A stretch of DNA of 64,000 bases from Artemia franciscana (lineage: Eukaryota > Arthropoda > Branchiopoda > Anostraca > Artemiidae): NCBI RefSeq assembly GCF_032884065.1, contig NC_088872.1, positions 33,576,917 to 33,640,916 on the forward strand, in the 5' to 3' direction. The notes beneath the pieces are model-generated. The model ran no database searches. It was not told the DNA's origin and saw nothing but the letters and a program-made list of their open reading frames with translations. The position numbers and the translations under genes were made by a program. Of the stretch, positions 47,838 through 59,128 are shown piece after piece. The stretch's first letter is position 1; the number at the start of each line of letters is the position of its first letter.

Positions 47838-48024
47838 GGAAGACAGGATGATGTCAGCACTGAACAGATCTACATCTCCTGCACCACCACCCAACTATGT
47901 CACTTATGATAGGTGTTGTCTTAGATTCAATGCAACGTTTACCGATGGTGGAATCACAAGACATGTCGTAATTACCTACTATTTAGAAGATGACTCTATG
48001 ACAATAGTGGAGCCACCAGTGCCA
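47838..48024 (+). CDS. EFHC1/EFHC2-like exon with the N-terminal half of a DM10 domain
   Basis: Bounded by ttttcag (AG 47836-47837) and GTATGTG (GT 48025-48026). After one base that completes the previous codon it encodes 62 residues. A Pro-rich lead (STSPAPPPNYVTYD) is followed by the DM10 start CLRFNATFTDGGITRHVVIT and YYLEDDSMTIVEPPVP. The 'PPP..YD..LRF' entry and 'YYLEDDSM.IVEP' strand are, from memory, hallmarks of DM10 domains of EFHC1/EFHC2 (Rib72), which sit inside doublet microtubules of cilia. The next codons should continue 'NSG..', from an exon beyond the donor that I could not find in the window. Which of the family's three DM10 domains this is cannot be settled; about 76 residues before it suggest the first. 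The exon ends in phase 0. Confidence 0.8.
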
Positions 48025-48662
48025 GTATGTGTCCATATTTAAATGTTAATTGACTAGTTAGTACTTTTCTTCTTTTTCTTCTTCTTCTTCTTTATAGCTC
48101 CCCGTACACCGTGAAGCGTCAATCATCATTTCGGCTTTAATTAAGCAGGCATAAGTACTAAACATATTATATTTTGTAATCCCCCTACTTAGATGAACAA
48201 TGATCTTGTCCTTGAGGAGGCAGAAATCAAAAATAAGGGAATGTTCAGGTCATCATTTTTATGGAGAAAATCCACTGTACCAGTGTGAAGATGGGGAAGC
48301 ATCCTTCCTATTCCCCTGGCCCCTCTGTGTGTGCAAACACCAGCTCAGATTCTGCCATAGGTAGCACTTTGTCGTATTGAAATCTTGCTCACCTAAAGAA
48401 ATAGCAGTCTCTTCTTCAGAGAGAGGACCTGAAAGTTTTGGGTAAGTCTTGAAAAAAAAATACTTAGACTGAGCAACCCTCCGACTGTGTTTTTTTTTAA
48501 CACAATACAGCCTCTAATTAGCTCTCAGTTCCGCTAGAGTTGTAAGTACCTCTCACTCCCAAAAATATTTTTAGGAAATATAAAGCAAAATCTAACAGGG
48601 AGTCAGCAACTTCCGTCTGTATATACTATATTACTTGCCAAATAAGTCCCATGTCAGTTTTT
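48025..48662. other. Intron, unassigned
   Basis: A (TTC)n-like tract at 48067-48092; otherwise nothing recognised. Confidence 0.45.
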
Positions 48663-51126
48663 ATGGCACTTGGTATTAACCAAGTGTCATATAGCAATCG
48701 CAAATTCTGTCGGTCTGTCTGTCTGTCGGTCCCGGTTTTGCTACTTCAGGCACTTCCAGGTAAGCTAGGACGATGAAATTTGCCAAGCGTATCAGGGACA
48801 GGACCAGATTGAATTAGAAATGGTCGTTTTCTCTACGAAATAGTCGTAGTCGTTTTCATTTGACCATCTGGGGGGAGAGGGGGGCCGGTTAATTCGGAAA
48901 AAATAGAAAAAATGAAGTATTTTTAACTTATGAGTGGGTGATGGGATCTTAATGAAATTTGATGTTTTGAATAATATTGTGTCTCAGAACTCTTATTTTA
49001 AATTCCGACCGGATCTAATGACATTGGGGGGAGTTGGAGGAAACCTAAAATCTTTGAAAACACTTAGAGTGGAGGGATCGGGATGAAACTTGATAGGAAA
49101 AATAATCACAAGTCCCAGATTTGTGATTGACATAATCGGTACGGACTCTCTTTGGGGTATTTGGGGGGGGGGGGGTTGGTAATTCTGAAAGATTAGAAAA
49201 AATGAGGTATTTTTAACTTACGAACGGGTGATCGGATCTCAATGAAATTTGATGTTTAGAAGGATATCGTGTCTTAGAGCTCTTATTTTAAATCCTGACC
49301 GGATCTGGTGACATTGGGGGGGATTTGGGAGGGGGAAACCTAAAACTTGAAAAACACTTAGAGTGGAGGGATCGGGATGAAACTTGGTGGAAAAAATAAA
49401 CACAAGTGCTAGATACATGATTGACATAAACGGAACGGATCCGCTCTCTTTGGGATATTTGGGGGGGGATTGTTTCTAAAAAATTAGAAAAAATGAGGTA
49501 TTTTTAACTTACGAACAGGTGATCGGATCTCAATGAAATTTGATATTTAAAAGGATATCGTGGCTCAGAGCTCTTATTTTAAACCCGGCCAGATCTGGTG
49601 ACATTGGGAGGGGGGCTGGGAGGGGGAAACCTAAAACTTGAAAAAACACTTAGAGTGGAGGGATCGGGATGAAACTTGGTGGAAAAAATAATCACGAGTC
49701 CTATATACATGATTGAAATAACCGGAACGGATCCGCTCTCTTTGGGGTAGTTGGGGGAGGGGTTAATACTGAAAAATTAGAAAAAATGAGGTATTTTTAA
49801 CTTACGAACGGGTTATCAGATCTCAATGAAATTTGATATTTAGAAGGATATCGTGTCTCTAAGCTCTTATTTTAAATCCTGACTGGATCTGGTGACGTTG
49901 GGGGAAATTTGAGGTGGGGGAACCTAAAATCATGGAAAACGCTTAGATTGGAAGGATCGGGATGAAACTTGGTGGGAAAAATAAGCAGAAGTCTTACATA
50001 CATGATATACATAATTGGAACGGATCTGATCTATTGGGGGGGGGGGGATAATTCTGAAAAATAAGAAAAAATGACGTATTTTTAACTTACGAAGGAGTGA
50101 TCGGATCTTCCTGAAACTTCATATTTAGAAGGACCTCGTAACTCAGATCTCTTATTTTAAATCTCAACCGGATCAAGCGTAATTGGGGGGGGGGGGGCTG
50201 GAAATCTTAGAAAATACTTAAAGCGGTGAGATCAGGATGAAACTGGATGGGAAGAATAAAAACCTGTCTAAGATACGTGACTGACATAACCGGACCGGAT
50301 CTGCTCTCTTTGGGGGGAATTGGAGGGGGTGGTAATTTTGAAAATTGAGGTATTTGTAACTTACGAAAGGCTGACTAGATCTTAATGATATTTGATATTT
50401 AGAAGGATCTTGTTCTATAAAGTTTCTATTTTAAATTCCGACCAGATCCTGTGACGTTGGGGGAGTTGGAGGGGGAAACCGGAATTCTTGGAAAACGTGA
50501 AAATTGTGGTATTTGTATCTTACGAATAGATGATCGAATCTTAATGAAATTTGATTTTTAGAAAGAATTCATGTCTCAGAGCTCTTATTTCAAATCCCGA
50601 CCAGATCGTTTGACATTGGGGGGAGTTGGAGGGGGAAATCTTGGAAAAACACTTGGAGTGTAGGAATCGGGATGAAACTTGGTGGATAGAATAAACAAAT
50701 GTCCTTGATACGTGATTGACAGAATAGTACTGGATTCGCTCTCTTTGGGGGAGTTGGGGGGAGGGGTTCAGTGATTTGGTGAGTTTGGTGTTTCTGGACG
50801 TGCTACGACGATGAAAATTTGTAGGTGTGTCACGGAGCTTTCCCAGATTCGACCATCTGGGGGGCTAAAGGGAGAGGAAAAATTAGAAAAAAATAGGTAG
50901 TTATAACTTACGAGTGGGTGATCTGATCTTAATGAATTTTTATATTTAGAAGGACATCGTGACTCAGAGCTCTTATTTTAAATCCTGACCGGCATTAAGC
51001 TTCTTTTTTTTAAAATCAATCTATTGATTCATAGAATTTTGTTAGAGCTCATACCATATGATCTTTTGGCTCTTAGCTCTTCTCGCCTCGTCACAAGTGC
51101 CATATGAGCTCTTAGCTCTTGTTTTA
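48663..51126 (+). mobile_element. Family A element, longest copy, about eight internal tandem units
   Basis: 5' end ATGGCACTTGGTATTAACC, itself a hairpin (CACTTGGT/ACCAAGTG). 3' end 'cacaagtgccatatgagctc' then 'ttagctcttgtttt'. Thus GGCACTTG occurs inverted near both ends. Internal units carry 'gacattgggggg', 'gagtggagggatcgggatga', 'aaatgaggtatttttaactt' and 'tatcgtgtctcagagctctt'. The 'gacattgg' word recurs at about 49018, 49310, 49602, 49895, 50175, 50455 and 50612 (mostly 280-293 apart). No protein is encoded. Constant ends, central tandem repeats, subterminal inverted motifs and T-rich targets without duplication resemble Helentron/DINE-type non-autonomous elements; this is inference. 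Confidence 0.75.
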
Positions 51127-51711
51127 GTTTTAGGTAATTGTAGACAACAATATACGTCTGATTGCAATTTCGGCGAAATGTTTATTGCTGACCAACCATG
51201 TCACATAACTCCCTCATTTTGTCTCAATACTTTTGGAAGTCCACATCGCATGAAGTCGGAATACGCAAAAATGTGCCATTCGATTTTCTATTCAGTACAG
51301 ATAATACAGTCATTGCCAATACAGATTCCATTTGTTACCCTTAAAGCAACTCAGAAAGTGCATTTATGTTGCCCTCACTAGCGGGGAAGTTTTCTCGGAT
51401 CCGGCGAACATTTTAATGCGATATAGCCTCTAGTCTATGAATCCTTAAAATAATTAAAAACTTTAAATATATTTTTTTTATCTTTGGGAAAAGAAGGATA
51501 TGAAGCAAAAAATGGCATACTGAAGCCAGATATTGTTGTATTCTCGTTGAATTTGGGTTTGATTGTCTTCTTTATTTCTGGTTAGTGTTTTGGTTGCTAA
51601 AAGTGAAAATCAGACATCGTTTTCGTTACCCCTTATTAGAGGCTATACTGTATCTTAATTCAGCCTATTTGAACCTTTTTGGTTTGAATTAATTTGAACT
51701 AATTGATGTAG
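51127..51711. other. Unassigned intron-side interval
   Basis: A 107-residue plus frame (51058-51381) starts inside family A and lacks any recognisable motif; not called. Confidence 0.4.
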
Positions 51712-52236
51712 GATATGCTGCTACTACTACTACTAACTCTTTGCAGCACCATGCCGCCTGAGGCAAACACAGCAACGTACGCTTCTCCTCCATCTCAGTC
51801 TATTCAAAGCCTCCCTCTTTACACCCTCCTAAGAAGTTGTTATTTCCCTTAAAACTTTTCTTACGACATCCTTCCACCTTATTCGGGGACAACCTACTTT
51901 TCGTTGGCCCTGGACGATTGGCTGACAAGGACAATCTTTGGCAATCTGTTATCCTTCATCTGTGGAACGTGTCCTGGTTATCTCATTTCTTCTTGCATAA
52001 TAGCCCTAGAAAGCAGAACTGATCCTTGGTTTTCCTACTGCCTACTGTTTGAGATACGGTCAGTCAGTCGGATCCCAAAACAATTCGTTGGTAATTTCCC
52101 TGGAAAACATCTAGCAAATCTTCCTCCGTTTTTCAGAGTGCCAACGCTTCAGAACCCCGCTAGATCACTGTAATCCTTGTAGCTTCCAATATTCTAATCT
52201 TGATTCGCAGACTTCTCTTCCTATTCTTCCAGTTTC
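51712..52236 (-). pseudogene. LINE C-terminal part, minus strand, separated from its RT by a family A insertion
   Basis: Minus strand: SVGTLKNGGRFARCFP, TDRISNSR, MKDNRLPKIVLVSQSSRA and EEKSANQD-type blocks match the tail of the LINE at 8279-9935, with many stops and shifts. The 3' tail is (TAG)n at 51736-51719. It continues at 54037. Confidence 0.75.
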
Positions 52237-54036
52237 TATAGCACTTGGTATTAACCAAGTGACATATAGCAATCGCAAATTCTGCCGGTCTGTCGGTCTG
52301 TCTGTCGGTCCCGGTTTTGCTACTTTAGGCACTTCCAGGTAAGCTAGGACGATGAAATTTGGCAGGCATATCAGGGACCGGACTAGATTAAATTAGAACT
52401 AGTCGTTTTCACGATTTGACCATCTAGGGCGGGGGGGGGGTGGGGGCCCGTTAATTCGGAAAAATAGAAAAAATGTTTGGAAGGATATCGTGTCTCAGAG
52501 CTGTTATTTTAAATCCTGACCGGATCTGGTGACAATGTGGGGAGTTGGGAGGGGGAAACCTAAAATCTTGGGAACCTTTAGAGTGGAGGGATCGGGATGA
52601 AACTTGGTGGGAAAAATAAGCACAAGTCCTAGATACATGATTGACATAACCGGAACGGATTCTCTCTCTTTTGGGTAGTTGGGGGGGGGGTAATTCTGAA
52701 AAATTAGAAAAAATGGGGTATTTTTAAATTACAAACGGGTGATCGGAACTCAATGAAATTTGATATTTAGAAGGATTTAAAATCATTAGGGGAGTTTGGG
52801 GTGGGGGAACCTAATATCATGGAAAACGCTTAGATTGGAGGAATCGGGATGAAACTTGATGGGGAAAATAAGCAGAAGTCTTAGATACGTCACTTACATA
52901 ATTGGAACGGGTCCGCTCTATTGGGGAGGGGGGGAGGTAATTCTGAAAAATTAGAAAAAATGACGTATTTTTAACTGACGAAGGAGTGATCGGATCATAA
53001 TGAAACTTCATATTTATAAGGATCTCGTAACTCATTTCTATTACTTTAAATCTCAACCGGATCAAGCGTCATTGGGGGGGGGGCAGTTTTGGGGGATCAG
53101 AAATCTTAGAAAATACTTAAAGCGGAGAGATCAGGATGAAACTGGACGGGAAGAATTAAAACGTGTCTAAGATACGTGACTGACATAACCGGACCGGATC
53201 TGCTGGTGGGGTTGGAGGGGGGAATTTGGAAAAATGAGGTATTTGTAACTTACGAAAGGGTGACCAGATCTTAATGAAATTTGATATTTAGAAGGATCTT
53301 GTGCTTTAAAGCTCTAACTTTAAATTCCGACCAGATCCTGTAACATTGGGAGGAGTTGGGGGGAGGGGAGAACCGGAACTCTTGGAAAACGTGAAAATTG
53401 GGGTATTTTTATCTTACGAATATGTGATCAGATCTTAATGAAATTTTATATGTAGAAGGAATTCATGTCTCAGAGCTCTTATTTCAAATTCCGACCAGAT
53501 CTTTTGACATTGGGGGAGTTGGAGGGGGAAATCTTGGAAAAAACTTGGAGTGGAGGAACCGGGATGAAGCTTGGTGGATAAAATAAGCAAATGTCCTTGA
53601 TACGTGATTGACGTAGCCGTACCGGATTCGCTCTCTTCGGGGGAGTTGGGGGGAGGGGTTCAGTGGTTTGGCGAGTTTGGCCCTTCTGGACGTGCTACGA
53701 CGATGAAAATTGGTAGGTGTGTCAGGGAGCTGCACAAATTGACTTGATAAAGTCGTTCTCCCAGATTCGACCATCTGGGAGGCTAAAGGGAGAGGAAAAA
53801 ATTAGGTATTTATAACTTACGAGTGGGGGATCGGATCTTAATGAATTTTGATATTTAGAAGGACATCGTGACTCAGAGCTCTTATTTTAAATCCTGACCG
53901 GCATTAAGCCTCTGATCTTCCTTTTAAATCAATCTATTGATTCTTAGAATTTTGTTAGAGCTCATATCATATGAACTCTTGGCTCTTAGCTCTTCTTGCC
54001 TCGTCACAAGTGCCATATGAGCTCTTAGCTCTTGTT
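52237..54036 (+). mobile_element. Family A element inserted into a LINE
   Basis: 5' end 'atagcacttggtattaacca', 3' end 'gagctcttagctcttgtttt'; about five internal units (marker word near 52527, 52785, 53065, 53337 and 53505). The LINE reads SQLK up to the right edge (54040) and resumes KLEE... at the left edge. Thus the whole of 52237-54036 is an insertion into the T run that the uninterrupted LINE at 9420-9445 shows as 'cagttaaaaaagtttgg' (read on the other strand). Confidence 0.85.
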
Positions 54037-54360
54037 TTAACTGTGAAAAGAAAACCTGGGCCTTTGCTATTCCATTCGTAACGTCTTCGCTGCACCTACC
54101 GCCTAAGCTAATGATACTACATAGATAAGTGAAGCTGTCTACTGGAGCGATTTTGTCACTACCCAATATCATCTCTTCACCTTCACATATTCCTAGTCTT
54201 ATCGACTTAGTCTTCTTGATACTAATTTTAAAAACTATTCTGGCATCTTGAACACGCAAAACCTCTACAAGCTCATTCATTTTGCTAATGTTTTCATCGT
54301 TTTGAAAAAAACTGTCTGTTGATAAAAATTCCGCCTTACACTGATTCAGGAATGGCAACT
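54037..54360 (-). pseudogene. LINE reverse transcriptase C-terminal region, minus strand
   Basis: The open minus frame contains ISKMNELVEVLRVQDARIVF, KKTKSIRLGICEGEE and VDSFTYLCSIISLGGRCSED, ending at KAQVFFSQLK. It aligns with 9190-9440 of the first LINE. Only the part just after motif C is present; upstream of 54360 the sequence changes to an unrelated tandem repeat. Confidence 0.8.
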
Positions 54361-54364
54361 ATTA

Positions 54365-55030
54365 TTTTGGTTCACCTTAAAAGTAAAAGTTTATTGCGAA
54401 AAGAAATTTATGATAATTTTGAGAAAAGGCCGGAGACCCCTTGAAAGTGGCGTCTGATCGAAACTGAAAATGCACCATTGGAATCAGCATGGTTGAAAAA
54501 CTAGAATTGGGAATTACATTCCCTAAACTTGAACAGCAAGAAAAATCCCATTTTTGCATCGGTAGCACTGATGTGTCTCCCTTTTTTTCAAGGGATAGCA
54601 GGTTACCAGAATATCATAAAGAGATGTTTATTGGCTCATTTAAGAATAATTTCTCATATCTACGTGCTTTTAATAAATTATGCCATCTACAAATGCCTTA
54701 TGGCACTAAAAATGGTACTTTTTATGCCATTTCTCAAGGGGTGTGGTTAGCGGGCTACCAGAACATCGTAGACAGATGTTTAATAGCTTATAGTGCTCAT
54801 ATCTTCGTTATTCCTATAAGTTCCACCTCTAAAAAAGGCCCTTTTGGGGCCATGTCTCAAGTGGAAAAGCTTGGACTAGTGGGCTACGAGAACTTTTTAG
54901 AGAGGTGTTTAATGGCTCATTTGAAAGCTCTTGCTTATATTTATGTGCTTTTTATCATTACTGCCATCCATAAGTGCCAGCCATATTAGCACAAAAATGG
55001 CACTTTTGGTGTCGCTTTTTAGGTGGCTGC
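54365..55030 (+). repeat. Three-unit tandem repeat, 130-150 bp, with an open frame across it
   Basis: Units start at 'ggttaccagaatatc' (54601), 'gggctaccagaacatc' (54750) and 'gggctacgagaacttt' (54881), each followed by 'agatgtttaatggctcattt' and a 'tatggcac..aaaaatggcac' word. A 166-residue frame (54489-54989) merely follows the repeat and has no family motif. Confidence 0.65.
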
Positions 55031-55539
55031 AATAAAGTTCTTGTAATATTGGCGATAAAGTCCTTCGGCTGACTATGATCATAATGTCAGTAAGTTCCGT
55101 GGAGTGTTCCAGCACATGTGACCAACGTGCTATTATTGAGGAGCAGTACATGAAACTATTTTTCACAGGTAATACATGAGTATGCAAAAGTTCATCTTCA
55201 CCAAATATAGTTTAATGCTTTCACTCTTTACAATAAAATTTTAATTGACTTAATGTTTCATAATATCCAATTAAAAATGTATTTGCTGAGTAAGGTACAA
55301 TAATAATGCTTTTGGTGATAACATGGCATAGCTCCAGAGAAAAGAGCCGTAAGTTATGGTACGAATAAAGCCAATAGCTATAATTCTATTATCAGCCACC
55401 GTATTTCAGTTACTAGAGTAGAGTGTATGACTTCGAATCAGAATGTCAGAAGTTAAATTCTTGATCGGGATTTTTTTTTTTTTATCAGTCATGGTTTTGT
55501 GCCTTATATATGACTATTTTTTTTTGATAATTGTTAGAC
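55031..55539. other. Unassigned interval
   Basis: Nothing recognised. Confidence 0.4.
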
Positions 55540-58305
55540 TTAGCCTTATAAGTACTAGTATCACAGTAATTGCAGTGGTAGTAGGAGAAGCAGTTGTAGT
55601 GATAGTGTGATATTAGTAGTAGCACTAGGAGCAGTATTAATAGCGGTAGTAGTATATTCATCTTGCCGTTTGGTCAGTTGACCATTCCTTTAATGATGTC
55701 CCGAAAGTTTCACCTTGACGCAGTAAGCTGTTCTAAAAATATTGCTGATGTGCGCTTTTGACCCCCTTTTGACACTCTTTCCAACTTAATACTCCAAGCC
55801 ATACAAGATGTTGCAATTGAAGTAATAGTTGGTATAGTTTAGTAGCAGTAGTAGTATTAATAAAAGTAGCAGTGGTAGTAGTGTTAGTAGTTACATGCAT
55901 ATATTGCGTTTTTGTCAATTGATCTTACTTTTTAAGTATTCTTTGAAATTCCAACTCAATACCAAAACATCCTTTCGACAATTTGCCTGCGTACAGTGTG
56001 TTTTGATTTAGTTCAAATTTCCCCCCAAAATTCTGTAAATTGTTTACCTTCATACACGTAGCCTTAATTGTACTAGTATTATGGTAGTAGTGGTAGTAGT
56101 AGGAACAGTTGTAGCAGTAATGTATTATTGTAAGTAGTAGTAACAGTAGTAGATTTAGTATTAATAACAGTAGTAGCAGTTACATTTTGCCTTTTAGTCA
56201 ACTGAACATCCCACTCATGATGACTTTGAAATTTCTCTTGATACGATAAGCCGTTCCAAAAATATTACTGATACGCCCGGATTAGCAATCTATATGTACA
56301 TAGTATGTTTTGATTTAGTTCAAATTTCCCCTTGACATTTTCTTAAGTGTTTATTTCAATCTCCTTTCATAATTCCTTAACCTTTCAACAATGCTCAAAA
56401 AATATATCTCAAAACTTTGATTGTATGTTTGTTTTGGGAAATAATGGGCGTAGGGATGGGGAGGGACGGTTAATCTCAAATCACTATGAATCTTAAAAAG
56501 GAAACTACCAATTTCAAGTCAAATGAGCCCCATCTGAAGTTTATGTGACCACCCATTCCGTGAAAACCGTAAATGCCCTAGGGCATATCTCGCAAACCTT
56601 GCCCCAGGGCTTTGGGGGGTTGTGTCAACCCTGGAGGCATTGTTATATGTTCTTTGAACTATTTTGAATAAAATGGGTATCTCACAATTTCGATCAGATG
56701 CTTTTGGTAAAAAGAGGGTTAGTTGGGGGGATAGTTCACTTCATCCCTTATGACTCTTCAAAGGGAACTAGAACTTCCAATTTTCAACCAAATGAGCCAC
56801 CTCTAAAATTTACACAATCACCCTTTCCACAAATACCTTAGATGCTCCCAAACCGTAACTTACAAGTAATGTCCCTAGACTGTGATGGTTTGTATCAACC
56901 CCAAAAGCCTTTTTATGTGATCATTGGACTATTTTGAATAAATGGCTATCTGGAAATTTCTATTGGATGTATTTTGGGAAAACACGATGTGTGGGAGGGG
57001 GTATCGGCCCTCCGATCACTTTGACTCTTGTAAAACGCACGAGAACTTTTATTACCTATCCAGTGAGCTCCTTCCGAAGTATATACGACCACCTTTTCTG
57101 TAAGAACCTTATATGCTCCAGTGTATAACCTATAACCCCTTCCTTGAGGACTGTGGGAAGGGGTTATCACCCTCAATGACTCAATTTTTGGACTCTTCAA
57201 CTACTCTGAAGAAAATTACTATGTCAAATTTTGATTGGATGTTTTTGGAGAAATGATGGGCGTGCGGGGGGTGGGTGGCTGGTTGCTCTAAAATCACTTT
57301 GACTTTAATATAGGGTATTTTAGCTCCAAATTCAAATCAAATGAGCCCCATCTGAAGTTTCTATGACAAGTCATTCCATAAAAAAAATCTTATATGACCC
57401 CAGAGCATAACTTACAACCCTTGCCCCAAGGCTCTAGTGGGTTCTGTCAACCCTGGAGATACTTTTATATGTTCTTCGGACTATTTTGAACAAAATAACT
57501 ATCTCACAATCAACCAGATGTGTTTGGGGAAAAGAAGAGTAGTCGGGGGGAGGAGGACTAGATTACTCCATCATTTTCGACTCTTAAAAGGGAACTAGAA
57601 CTTCTAATCTTCAACCAAATTAGTCCCCACTATAGCTTATACTACCATCCCTTCCGTAAGAACTTTAAATGCCCCAGGGGCACAACCTACAACTCTTGTC
57701 CCCAGGCTCTGGGGGTTTGCTCCAACGCCAAAAGCCATTATTATACGGTCTTTGGATTATTTTCAATAAAATGCGTATATCAAAATTGTTATTGGCCACA
57801 TTTCAGGAAAATACGACAAGTGTGCTGGGAGAGGGGCTGCTGCCCTCCGATCATTTTGAATCTTAAAAAGGACACTAGAACTTCCGATTACCCATCCAAT
57901 GAGCCCCTCCTAAATTTATGTGATCACTCTTTCTTTAAAAAACTTATATACCCCGAGAGCATAACTTACGACCCTTACTGTGAGGTCAGGGGGAGGGTCA
58001 TCCTTAAGGACATAATTTGGACCTTTCAACAACACCGAACGAAATGGCTATCTCAAAATTTTGCTTAGATATATTTAGGGAAATGATGTGGGTGGGAGAG
58101 AGGCTATTTGCACTCCAATCATCTTTGCATCAAAAAGAGCACTAGCCCTCTTAATCTTCAATTGAATGAGTCCTTTTTGAAGGTTTTACGACAATTCGTT
58201 CCTTACGAAGTGCCTGGACCAAAACCCCCCTAAAAAACAATAACAACAACATTTTGCCAACATCGTTCTTTACTTAGCTTAGCCCTTTACTTACCTATGA
58301 TTTTT
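55540..58305 (-). repeat. EC composite element, long copy
   Basis: On the minus strand: end sequence (58305-58200, 'gtaaagaacgatgttggc' then a GTTATTGTT run), about seven E units (58200-56400), then about four C units with (TAC)n blocks (56340-55540). Compared with 21565-20655, the ends and order are the same but the unit numbers differ. Confidence 0.75.
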
Positions 58306-58309
58306 TTTT

Positions 58310-58832
58310 GTCAGAGGCAGTTCATATGGAAGGGGTGGTCGTATAAACTTTGGAGGGGGTTAAGTCGATGGGAAATTGGAAGTTATAATGCCCCTTTTAA
58401 AAGTCAAAAGTGATCAGAGGGCAACTGAGCCTTCCCATGCCCTTTTCGTCAAAATGTATCCGATAAAAATTTAAAGATAGGCATTTTGTTAAAAATAGTT
58501 GAAAGATCAAATAACAAAAACTCCAAGATCGACACACCCTGCTGAGGACATGCGTTGTGAGTTATGCCCTGGTGATCCTTAAGTTCATATGGCAAAGGTG
58601 CTTGTATACACTTCAAATTGGCTCATTTGCTTAAAATTGAAAGTTTTAGTTCCCTTTTAAGTGTTAAAAGGGACCAAAGGGCAACTAGCCCCCTCACGCC
58701 CTCTTTTTCCCCAAATCTATTCGATAGAATTTTTTAGATACCTATTTTGTTAAAAGCCGTTCAAAGATCAGATAACAAATTCCAGGGTCGACACAACCCC
58801 GTAGAGCCTGGGTGAAGGTGTTTGTAAGTTAT
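58310..58832 (+). repeat. Module E array, two units, head-to-head with the previous copy
   Basis: 'ggaaggggtggtcgtataaa', 'agtgatcagagggcaactga' and so on in plus orientation. The junction with the minus-orientation copy is the short A/T-rich stretch at 58250-58310. Confidence 0.7.
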
Positions 58833-59128
58833 TAAATAAAAAAACAAATTTTTTTTAGCTGAAAGTAAGGAGCGACATTAAAACTTAAAACGAACAGAAA
58901 TTACTTCGTATATGAAAGGGGCTGCTTCCTCATCAACGCCCCGCTCTTTACGCTAAAGTTTGACTCATTCTCTCAACTCTGCTTTTTAAAACAGTAAAAA
59001 ACTTTAGCGTAAAGAGCGGGGCGTTGATGAGGAAGCAGCCCCTTTCATATACAAAGTAATTTCTGTTCGTTTTAAGTTTTAATGTCGCTCCTTACTTTCA
59101 GCTAAAAAAATTAGTTTTTTTTAAAATT
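58833..59128. repeat. Long hairpin H4
   Basis: Arms of about 125 bp with the same sequence as H1-H3 and a loop near 58975. Confidence 0.9.

Noticed and set aside
51058..51381. 107-residue frame beginning in family A
   Set aside because: It starts within a mobile element end and continues into unrelated sequence; no motif.
54489..54989. 166-residue frame with internal repeats
   Set aside because: The repetition is present at DNA level with indels between units; no start context, splice site or known domain.
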